5,045 nucleotides of DNA from positions 1 to 5,045 of the forward strand of contig JAGOIS010000124.1 in the NCBI GenBank assembly GCA_017995495.1, written 5' to 3'. The translations under genes and the position numbers were made by a program. A model generated the notes under the pieces. The model had not been told where the DNA came from, did not search any database, and saw nothing but the letters and a program-made list of their open reading frames with translations. This stretch comes from Candidatus Cloacimonadota bacterium. Its GTDB lineage: Bacteria > Cloacimonadota > Cloacimonadia > Cloacimonadales > Cloacimonadaceae. The stretch's first letter is position 1; each line of letters opens with the position of its first letter. This document shows, piece after piece, positions 1 to 5,045 of this stretch.

Positions 1-876
1 GGCCCCATCTGCGTGTTTGAGGAAAACGCCCTGGAAAATTACCTCATCCGTGACCTCTTCGGGGAAAACGTGGATCGCCTGGTGATCGATGACAAGGCCT
101 TCGCGAAAGGCATCATCCGCCATCTGGAGGACTTCTCCCCGGACCTCATCCCCGCTGTGGAGATCTACAAAGAGGATTCGCCTATCTTCGACGCCTGGGG
201 CATCGAGAAAAAGATCGACACCATCTTCCATTCCCGCATCTACCTGCCCAGCGGCGGAAATATCAAGATCGAGCAGACCGAGGCCCTCGTGGCCATAGAC
301 ATCAACACCGGCAGCTTCACCGGCAAGACCCACTATGAGGAAACCATCAAGCGCACCAACGTTGAAGCCGCCGCCGAGGCAGCCCGCCAGATCAGGCTGC
401 GCGACCTTTCCGGGGTGATCATCATCGATTTCATCGACATGATCAACGAACAGAACAAACAGGAAGTCCTGGAAACCCTGCGCAAAGGCCTCAAGCGCGA
501 TCGCGCCAAAAACAAGGTCTACAACTTCACCGAGTTGGGACTGGTGGAGGTCACCCGCAAGCGCATGCGCTCCACGCTTATCGCCAAATTCTCCGATCCC
601 TGCCCCACCTGCAACGGCAGTGGCCGCGTGGTTTCCAAGGACACCATGCTGATGCGCATCCACCGCTGGCTCGGCCGTTCGGACTACTTCATCCGCAACA
701 AGAAACTGCGCATCGTGGTTCATCCGGAACTGCTGGAGCACATCAAGGAAAACAGCTCCTACTTCAGCGCCTACAAGGACCAGGTGGAAACCCAGGCCGA
801 TCCGGATATGCGGATAGACCAGTTCAAGGTTTACAAACTCCCCGGATTGGAGGACATCACCTCCAGGTTCAGCTAA
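1..876 (+). CDS. rng: Ribonuclease G (RNase E/G family), 5'-truncated by window edge
   Basis: Endoribonuclease of the RNase E/G family, which cuts single-stranded AU-rich RNA in rRNA maturation and mRNA decay in the cytoplasm. The frame is open from base 1 (Gly-Pro-Ile-Cys before the GTG at 13), so that GTG is an internal Val, not a start. Family landmarks are intact: the catalytic Mg-binding Asp at 298-300 in AIDINTG (with Asn at 304-306), the second Mg Asp at 427-429 in IDFIDM, and the zinc-link CPTC with Cys codons at 601-603 and 610-612. The Asp-to-Asp (43) and Asp-to-Cys (101) spacings equal those I recall for E. coli RNase E (D303, D346, C404). About 200 N-terminal residues, with the S1 domain and most of the 5' sensor, lie off the left edge. 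The protein ends shortly after the small domain, with no long degradosome-scaffold tail, which favours RNase G over RNase E. A terminator follows 40 bases after the TAA stop. Confidence 0.95.
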   Translation, partial: GPICVFEENALENYLIRDLFGENVDRLVIDDKAFAKGIIRHLEDFSPDLIPAVEIYKEDSPIFDAWGIEKKIDTIFHSRIYLPSGGNIKIEQTEALVAIDINTGSFTGKTHYEETIKRTNVEAAAEAARQIRLRDLSGVIIIDFIDMINEQNKQEVLETLRKGLKRDRAKNKVYNFTELGLVEVTRKRMRSTLIAKFSDPCPTCNGSGRVVSKDTMLMRIHRWLGRSDYFIRNKKLRIVVHPELLEHIKENSSYFSAYKDQVETQADPDMRIDQFKVYKLPGLEDITSRFS

Positions 877-916
877 GCGGCTGACCACGCCCTGAAAGCC
901 TGACAGATTCAAGCTT

Positions 917-954
917 GCCGCGTTCCGTAACCTCAACGGCACGCGGCTTTTTTT
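917..954 (+). terminator. Rho-independent terminator of the RNase G gene
   Basis: GCCGCGT (917-923) pairs with ACGCGGC (941-947). After a single T/C mismatch (924 and 940), CCGT (925-928) pairs with ACGG (936-939) around a 7-base loop. Seven T residues (948-954) follow directly. It lies 40 bases past the RNase stop codon in the correct orientation. There is no A-run on its left side, so it should work only for plus-strand transcription. Confidence 0.93.
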
Positions 955-1043
955 ATCCACCCAATATTTGCTTGATCCGATCGACCAGCTTGGCAAAGCT
1001 TCCCTCGCAACCTCGATCGCTGGAGCGGAAATGGGGGCTGGGC
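955..1043. other. Non-coding spacer between convergent terminators
   Basis: These 89 bases separate the two terminators and show no convincing gene. A weak foldback is possible: CGATCGA (978-984) can pair with TCGATCG (1013-1019), enclosing a 5-bp hairpin AGCTT/AAGCT (987-1000) with a GGCA loop. No T-tract follows it and no known RNA family is recognised, so it may be chance. Confidence 0.6.
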
Positions 1044-1083
1044 AAAAAAAGGCCCGGAAAGCGGACTGGGCTTTGTTCCGGGC
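1044..1083 (-). terminator. Rho-independent terminator of the protease gene
   Basis: Read on the minus strand, GCCCGGAA (1083-1076) pairs with TTCCGGGC (1059-1052). One C (1051) and then seven T residues (1050-1044) follow. An alternative fold keeps GCCCGG/CCGGGC and adds an inner AAAGC/GCTTT stem, with a 3-base bulge. It begins 10 bases past the TGA stop at 1093-1095. No T-run lies on the other side, so it should be unidirectional. Confidence 0.93.
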
Positions 1084-1092
1084 TGGATGAAA

Positions 1093-4000
1093 TCAGTTGA
1101 TGATGGCGATCTTGCCGCGGGCGGTCTTGCCGTCCATTTCCACCACGAAGAAATAAACGCCGCTGGCAACTTTGAGGCCGTTGTTGTTTTTCAGGTCCCA
1201 ACTCCAGTCGATGTTGTTCACCACGGGATCGAAGGGCCCGATGGCGGAGGTTCGGACGAGGGCACCGGCGCTGTCGTAGATGCGGATGTTGCCGGTTTGG
1301 CCAGCAGGGAAGTTGATGATGCTGCACTGTTTGGAATTCGCGCGCACGGGATTGGGATAGACCACCAGGTGCTTGAGGTCGTGGTTGTTCACCAGATAGA
1401 AGCGCGCGATGTTGAATTGGGGTGAGATCAGGTTTCCGGCCAGGTCGCGCAGGTTGTGGACCACGATCTCGTAGGCGGAGGAGCCGTATTTGACCTGGTG
1501 CGCGAGGGTGACCAACACCGCGTCATCCTCGTGGGCGACACTCACGATCGCGTTGTCCGGATCGTTGGAGTGGCTGCTCAGGACGTAGTTTTCCAGCAAT
1601 TCCGGATTGGGATTGAGGGAGGCGATGGATTCGCTGAAGCTCACGCGCACCGTTTGCTGGTCTTCCAGCACCACGGCCTCGGTCACCCGGGGCGCCTCAG
1701 TGTCCTGCACCCAGTTGAATTCGTGGGTCAGATCTTCCAGGGGAATGTTTCTGGCGCTGATGATGTCGCTCAGGGTGAGGGTGAATTTTTCCCCAATGGC
1801 CGGAAACTGCCGGGCAAATTGCAGATGGACCCCATGCTGGTTGGCCAGGCTGTTCACGGAGGTGGGCTGGCCCATGCCATGATCGACGGTGTAGAGGGAG
1901 GGATTGTTGATCTGACCGGACATGGGCTGGTCAAAAATGATCCGGAGGCTGTTGGAGCCTGTCATGGCAACCGCTTCCACCACCGGGGGGCTGAATGGAA
2001 CCACGTCCTGCCAAAGGGTGGGGATGCTCTCGAGGGGATCGTAGCCCGAATGGCAGGCTGTGACTGAATAAGAATAACTTTTGCCCTGCTCGACCTGATG
2101 GTCGGTGAAACTCACTGAGCTTACATCTCCCAGCATGATCACCTGGCCATCCTCATCACGGCGATAGACCCGGTAGGACTGGGCTCCATTGCCGATCCAG
2201 GAAAGCTGCACCGTGGCTGAATCAACTGCCCGGACGAGGAAATTGGCAGGCGTGGGCGGGCCAGTGAACGGTTCCTCGGAAGTCCATTCCACACTGATCA
2301 CGGAATCAGGTGTGGCGGCATAATTGGCCAGGAAGTATGAGCGGTTCGAGGAATCCTTGTAGGCCATGAGGGCATAGGTGCGGAAACTCTGGCCGCAATA
2401 TTGGGGCTTGAACTTTCCATTGACATACTTCAGCACATAGAGGTTGGGCGCGATGGCGAGGATCAGCTCGTCATTGCCGTCGTTGTCCAGATCGTGGGCG
2501 AGGATGGAGTTTTGCGAGGTGACTTCGTTGAACATCACCGACCCCATGCTGGAGTAATTGTTGTTGGAAAGGTTTTTGAAGCCCTCAAAATACCAGAAAT
2601 TGCGGTTGGGGTCCAGGCTGTCCTTATAATATCCGCCGACAAAGAAGTCCTGTTTACCGTTGCCGTCGAAATCACCACTGGCCAGGCTGTAGGTGTTGCC
2701 GATCGGCATTCTGTGCGACCAGGCAAGTTCGTGGAGGTTGTCATTCTTGATCTCGAAGATCATCACGTCTCCGTCGGTGTCCGCGGTGAGGATGTCGCGA
2801 TAGTTGTCATTGTCGAGATTCTTCACAATGATGGTGGGCACGAAGGTGTTGTAAAAATCGGTTTGGCTGGTGTTTTGGAGGGTGTTTTTGGCAACAATGG
2901 TGTTTTGGTTGCGTTTATATGCCCGGATCACCCTCTCCGCCGGCAGGATCTTCACAAGCAGGATGTCCTGCTGGCCGTCGCCCGAATAATCCGCGATCAC
3001 GCCTCCGGTGACGGAGGTTTCCTCCCAGAGCGGAAGGTTCGGATAGTCGCTGGTGAGCTGGCTTTCCATCAGAACCGCCGTGTCGCCCCTCAACTGCAGG
3101 ATCTCCTGGCCGATGCCGTTGGTGTCGCCGGCCCCCAACAGCCAGAACGAATCGCTGAAAGAATGTTTGAGCAGGTGGCCACCCGCCTGGGGCTGATACA
3201 CAAAGACCCCTCCGTAGCCGCTTTTGGGTAGGTCCATGGCAATGTATTCCTTCGTCCCGTCGCCGTCGTAATCGTAAGTGTAATTCAGCGGAACCCTGGA
3301 TTCGCCTATCTTTTGCCAGGTGTATCCATAGCTGGGGATCACTTCGTAGCTGATATTCAGGAAATCGGGATACGTGGCTGAAAGGTAGCTGAGGTTGCTG
3401 GTGTTGGTGGCGGCGATCTGGACGCTGATGGAGCCTTCCGGCAATTGCTGGGGGAGGGCCCAAACGTGGGTGCTGTCGAGCATGGCGCCATAAACCCTGT
3501 GCAGATCTCCGGAGGAATCCGTGATCATGAGTTCGGTGCGGACCTTCTCGTTGAACACGGCCGAGGCGTAGTAACGCAGGTTCTGCCCGTCGTAGCGGCT
3601 GAATCCCATCACGGACTGCTCCCTCAGGATAGGGTTGGTGCGGTCGTAAACAAAGGTCCGGTAATAGTTGAATTTTTTGCCGCTGGTGCTTTCATACTGC
3701 ACCCTGATGGTGTACTTGCCCTCGGCGAAAGCTTCCGGGACGTAGAAATGGGCGATGATCCCATTCTGCACCTGCTGAGTGCAGTGGGAGGGGTAGTTTT
3801 GATGGGTCTGGACATCGTACCAGTCCAGGATGGTGGGCACTTCAGCGTTGCTGTACATCACGCTGTAGCGGAAGAAATCGCTGCCGGCAACGGTGCCGGT
3901 GATATCCACGCTGCCGGTGATGCCGCATTGGTCCAGAGGCTGGTCTATATAGATGAGGGGGGGCTGGGTGTTTTCCAGGAGTTTTTTCACGTTGAGCAGT

Positions 4001-5045
4001 CCGTGCCCGTAATAGATGTCAACCCCTGGGGCGCCAAGATCGTCCGTGGCGGTGAGCAGCCTGGCCCGCACTTCGTCGGGGGAAAGGTTCGGATGCAAAG
4101 AGAGCAGGAGAGCCGCCGCGCCTGCCACATAAGGAGAGGACATCGAGGTGCCGCTTTGTATGAAATACTGCTCTCCCTCCTCCAGTTTGTAGGTACTGAG
4201 CACCATTTCACCGGGGGCCACGAGGTCCAGGTCCGGCCCGTAACTGGAAAAACCGGCGATGTTGCGGTTGCGGTTGACGGCACCCACAGAGATCACATTG
4301 GAGAGCTTGGCCGGGTAACTGAGCATGGGACCGGGATCGTTGCCGGCGGAAGCCACGATGGTCACGCCCTTGGAGTGGGCGTAATTGCAGGCGTCGCCAA
4401 TGATGGGGGCATAGTTGGGATCGCCCCAGCTAAGGTTGAGCACATGGCAGCCGTTATCCGCGGCATAGATGATCGCCGCCGCCGCGTCGTCATCCTGCAA
4501 ATAGCCCTGGCCGGCGGTGGTGCGGAAACCTGCCCGGATGGGCATTATCTTCACATTCCAGCAGACACCGCACACACCAATGCCGTTGTTGCCCACCGCG
4601 CCTACGATGCCGGTCACGTGGGTCCCGTGAAAGTTCTCGTCCTCCACATTGTTGTCTGGGTCCACAAAATCGCCCACGGCGGTGTCGGAAAGTTCCGGCG
4701 CGTCGGAGAAATCCCAGCCGCACCAGTCGTCGATGTAACCGTTGCCGTCGTCGTCAATGCCGTTGTCATGCAGCCCCAGGGCGGGGTCTTCGCCGGGGTT
4801 GATGTAGATGTTGTCCTTGAGGTCGGGATGGTTGATGAGGCAGCCGGAATCTATGATCCCCACAACCACCTGAGAGCTGCCGGTGGTATAGTTCCAGCCC
4901 TGGGGCAGGGACACAGTGTTGTGAAACAGCTCTGGATAGAGGGGGTCGTTCGGCTCGATGAAGAGGGTGGAAAAGTTGTTGGGCTGGATGTACTCAATTC
5001 CCGGGAAATTCAGCTTCCCCTCTCGCAGAGCGGGCCAGTCAGGTT
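1093..5045 (-). CDS. Secreted multidomain subtilisin-like (S8) serine protease, 5'-truncated
   Basis: Large exported serine endopeptidase, at least 1316 residues here, against about 270-400 for a simple subtilisin. Numbering below takes the GTG at 4914-4912 as residue 1. That GTG is not the start: the frame stays open for 43 more codons to the window edge, there is no Shine-Dalgarno before it, and the upstream codons encode a propeptide-like end (GIEYIQPN, then PNDPLYPE). Domains in order: propeptide end; S8 catalytic domain (about 1-315; Asp22, His96, Asn192, Ser257); two Ig-like modules (316-530); FG-GAP/VCBS propeller (532-875); Fn3 (884-972); two SbsA-type Ig-like domains (975-1175); C-terminal sorting domain (1182-1273). 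All catalytic residues are present, so it is probably active. Signal peptide and promoter lie off the right edge. The substrate is unknown; nutrient proteolysis or processing of surface proteins are both plausible. It converges with the RNase gene and appears to be the last gene of its transcript. Confidence 0.95.
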   Translation of the reverse strand, partial: PDWPALREGKLNFPGIEYIQPNNFSTLFIEPNDPLYPELFHNTVSLPQGWNYTTGSSQVVVGIIDSGCLINHPDLKDNIYINPGEDPALGLHDNGIDDDGNGYIDDWCGWDFSDAPELSDTAVGDFVDPDNNVEDENFHGTHVTGIVGAVGNNGIGVCGVCWNVKIMPIRAGFRTTAGQGYLQDDDAAAAIIYAADNGCHVLNLSWGDPNYAPIIGDACNYAHSKGVTIVASAGNDPGPMLSYPAKLSNVISVGAVNRNRNIAGFSSYGPDLDLVAPGEMVLSTYKLEEGEQYFIQSGTSMSSPYVAGAAALLLSLHPNLSPDEVRARLLTATDDLGAPGVDIYYGHGLLNVKKLLENTQPPLIYIDQPLDQCGITGSVDITGTVAGSDFFRYSVMYSNAEVPTILDWYDVQTHQNYPSHCTQQVQNGIIAHFYVPEAFAEGKYTIRVQYESTSGKKFNYYRTFVYDRTNPILREQSVMGFSRYDGQNLRYYASAVFNEKVRTELMITDSSGDLHRVYGAMLDSTHVWALPQQLPEGSISVQIAATNTSNLSYLSATYPDFLNISYEVIPSYGYTWQKIGESRVPLNYTYDYDGDGTKEYIAMDLPKSGYGGVFVYQPQAGGHLLKHSFSDSFWLLGAGDTNGIGQEILQLRGDTAVLMESQLTSDYPNLPLWEETSVTGGVIADYSGDGQQDILLVKILPAERVIRAYKRNQNTIVAKNTLQNTSQTDFYNTFVPTIIVKNLDNDNYRDILTADTDGDVMIFEIKNDNLHELAWSHRMPIGNTYSLASGDFDGNGKQDFFVGGYYKDSLDPNRNFWYFEGFKNLSNNNYSSMGSVMFNEVTSQNSILAHDLDNDGNDELILAIAPNLYVLKYVNGKFKPQYCGQSFRTYALMAYKDSSNRSYFLANYAATPDSVISVEWTSEEPFTGPPTPANFLVRAVDSATVQLSWIGNGAQSYRVYRRDEDGQVIMLGDVSSVSFTDHQVEQGKSYSYSVTACHSGYDPLESIPTLWQDVVPFSPPVVEAVAMTGSNSLRIIFDQPMSGQINNPSLYTVDHGMGQPTSVNSLANQHGVHLQFARQFPAIGEKFTLTLSDIISARNIPLEDLTHEFNWVQDTEAPRVTEAVVLEDQQTVRVSFSESIASLNPNPELLENYVLSSHSNDPDNAIVSVAHEDDAVLVTLAHQVKYGSSAYEIVVHNLRDLAGNLISPQFNIARFYLVNNHDLKHLVVYPNPVRANSKQCSIINFPAGQTGNIRIYDSAGALVRTSAIGPFDPVVNNIDWSWDLKNNNGLKVASGVYFFVVEMDGKTARGKIAIIN
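1096..1371 (-). other. C-terminal sorting domain (type IX secretion-like / FlgD Ig-like)
   Basis: The last 90 or so residues begin LVVYPNPVRAN, continue with NIRIYDSAGALVRT and WSWDLKNNNG, and end VASGVYFFVVEMDGKT then KIAIIN at the stop. This is the canonical pattern of the type A C-terminal sorting domain recognised by the type IX secretion system, and it overlaps the FlgD Ig-like family. It suggests export across the outer membrane and attachment to, or release from, the cell surface. Whether this organism has a type IX system cannot be seen here. Confidence 0.88.
1390..1992 (-). other. Two tandem SbsA-type bacterial Ig-like domains
   Basis: Two similar modules follow each other. Residues about 975-1069 contain PVVEAVAMTGSNSLRIIFDQ, SLYTVD, LTLSDIISARNIPLE. 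Residues about 1073-1175 contain RVTEAVVLEDQQTVRVSFSE, ENYVLSS, IVVHNLRDLAGNLIS. Both share the V-x-E-A-V start, the F-(D/S)-(Q/E)-x strand end and the late 'L-x-D-x-x-G/A-N' turn of SbsA Ig-like domains. They probably form a stalk at the cell surface. Confidence 0.75.
1999..2265 (-). other. Fibronectin type III domain
   Basis: Residues about 884-972 show the Fn3 pattern: GPPTPANFLV at the start, VQLSWIGN with the core Trp, SYRVYRRDEDG, then SFTDHQVEQGKSYSYSVTA with the conserved Tyr. It probably acts as a spacer or binding module between the propeller and the following Ig-like domains. Confidence 0.85.
2290..3321 (-). other. FG-GAP/VCBS repeat beta-propeller, probably seven blades
   Basis: Acidic repeats of the FG-GAP/VCBS type recur every 45-60 residues. 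Their motifs start near residues 548 (DYDGDGTKE), 597 (DTNGIGQE), 642 (DYSGDGQQD), 701 (DNDNYRD), 748 (DFDGNGKQD) and 808 (DLDNDGNDE). A seventh, degenerate copy lies near 850-862 (YALMAYKDSSNRSYFLAN). The D-x-D-x-D-G-type loops are expected to bind calcium and to stabilise an extracellular propeller, which usually mediates binding rather than catalysis. Blade 2 keeps few of the ligands. Blade count and the binding role are inference from repeat number and family knowledge. Confidence 0.85.
3322..3969 (-). other. Two Ig-like beta-sandwich modules after the catalytic domain
   Basis: Residues about 320-425 contain a Gly-rich GSVDITGTVAGSDFFRYSV segment, a Trp-Tyr pair, VQNGIIAHF and GKYTIRV. 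This pattern is seen in Ig-like modules that follow S8 domains in large bacterial subtilases. Cys330 and Cys378 both fall inside it and could form a disulfide. Residues about 428-530 look like a second beta-rich module (RYYASAVFNEKV, EGSISVQIAAT) without a family I can name. The second module's boundaries are uncertain. Confidence 0.6.
3970..4914 (-). other. Peptidase S8 catalytic domain
   Basis: The subtilisin triad is complete: Asp22 in GIIDSG (4849-4851), His96 in HGTHVTG (4627-4629), Ser257 in GTSMSSP (4144-4146). The oxyanion Asn192 lies in ASAGND (4339-4341). Between Asp and His is a long acidic insertion (about residues 38-95) with an EF-hand-like loop, DDDGNGYIDD (54-63), typical of calcium-dependent members of this family. 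The substrate-binding strand region appears as NLSWG (160-164). Six cysteines occur in the domain (25, 65, 115, 118, 156, 176), including one three residues after the catalytic Asp and a C-x-x-C pair at 115-118. The domain closes with the usual YGHGLLNVKKLL helix (about 302-313). Confidence 0.95.
4915..5045 (-). other. C-terminal end of the protease propeptide and junction to mature enzyme
   Basis: The minus-strand frame of the protease continues without a stop through these bases. The translation includes GIEYIQPNN, which resembles the closing strand of inhibitor-I9 propeptides (commonly V-E-Y-x-E-P-N), then PNDPLYPELF, which resembles the usual start of the mature subtilase (P-N-D-P-x-Y). 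This places the maturation cleavage probably between these motifs. The rest of the propeptide and any signal peptide lie outside the window. The family pattern is from general knowledge; the cleavage site is inference. Confidence 0.8.

Noticed and set aside
13..15. GTG as the start codon of the RNase gene
   Set aside because: The frame is open to base 1, and a start here would remove the S1 and 5'-sensor regions that the family needs.
89..515. Small out-of-frame open frames inside the RNase gene on both strands
   Set aside because: They overlap conserved catalytic coding sequence and give Arg/Ser-rich translations typical of frame shadows.
978..1019. CGATCGA/TCGATCG foldback with an inner hairpin in the spacer, as a possible small RNA
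   Set aside because: Stems are only 7 and 5 bp with asymmetric unpaired bases; no promoter, T-tract or known RNA family supports it.
953..1327. Minus-strand frame of 124 codons across the protease 3' end and intergenic region
   Set aside because: It reads through the protease terminator in a different frame from the conserved domain, with low-complexity Arg/Gln/His/Pro content.
1087..1425. Plus-strand open frame of 112 codons opposite the sorting domain
   Set aside because: It begins beside the protease stop and is fully antisense to the conserved C-terminal domain; no motif or ribosome binding site is seen.
1456..2067. Plus-strand open frame of 203 codons opposite the Fn3 and Ig-like domains
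   Set aside because: Antisense shadow of a well-supported coding region; composition is biased (His, Gly, Val rich) and no domain is recognised.
2401..3231. Plus-strand open frame of 276 codons opposite the protease propeller region
   Set aside because: It is antisense to clear FG-GAP repeats. Its Val/Ile/Glu/Asp-rich translation is what reverse-reading Asp/Asn-rich repeats in GC-rich codons would give. It has no recognisable motif.

Overview
This window holds the ends of two convergent bacterial genes with a short, well-terminated gap between them. The left gene (bases 1-876, plus strand) is the C-terminal part of an RNase E/G family endoribonuclease, most like RNase G. The right gene (bases 1093-5045, minus strand) is a very large secreted serine protease of the subtilisin (S8) family. 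Both genes are cut at their 5' ends by the window edges, so neither true start codon, promoter nor ribosome binding site is visible.

The organism is probably a free-living or anaerobic-consortium bacterium of the Fibrobacterota-Chlorobiota-Bacteroidota (FCB) group or a nearby candidate phylum, such as Cloacimonadota. The main clue is the protease's C-terminal domain, which has the Tyr-Pro-Asn-Pro start and Ala-Ser-Gly-Val-Tyr-Phe end typical of type IX secretion sorting domains (also related to the FlgD Ig-like fold). Base composition looks moderately GC-rich, with strong G/C preference at third codon positions. The phylum assignment is inference.

Layout: 1-876 is the RNase, covering the end of its 5'-sensor region, the catalytic DNase I-like domain, the zinc-link CPTC motif and the small domain. 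Bases 917-954 form a strong rho-independent terminator for it. Bases 955-1043 are non-coding spacer. Bases 1044-1083 form the terminator of the protease gene, read on the minus strand. Bases 1093-5045 (minus) encode, in protein order: the end of an inhibitor-I9-like propeptide, the S8 catalytic domain with complete Asp-His-Ser triad, two Ig-like modules, a probable seven-bladed FG-GAP/VCBS beta-propeller, a fibronectin type III domain, two tandem SbsA-type Ig-like domains and the C-terminal sorting domain.

The genes are unlikely to work together: one is a cytoplasmic housekeeping RNA-processing enzyme, the other an exported or surface-attached protease. I see no mobile element, CRISPR array, RNA gene or clear new defence-type system. 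The most interesting item is the protease, with its combination of modules and its cysteine-rich catalytic domain.
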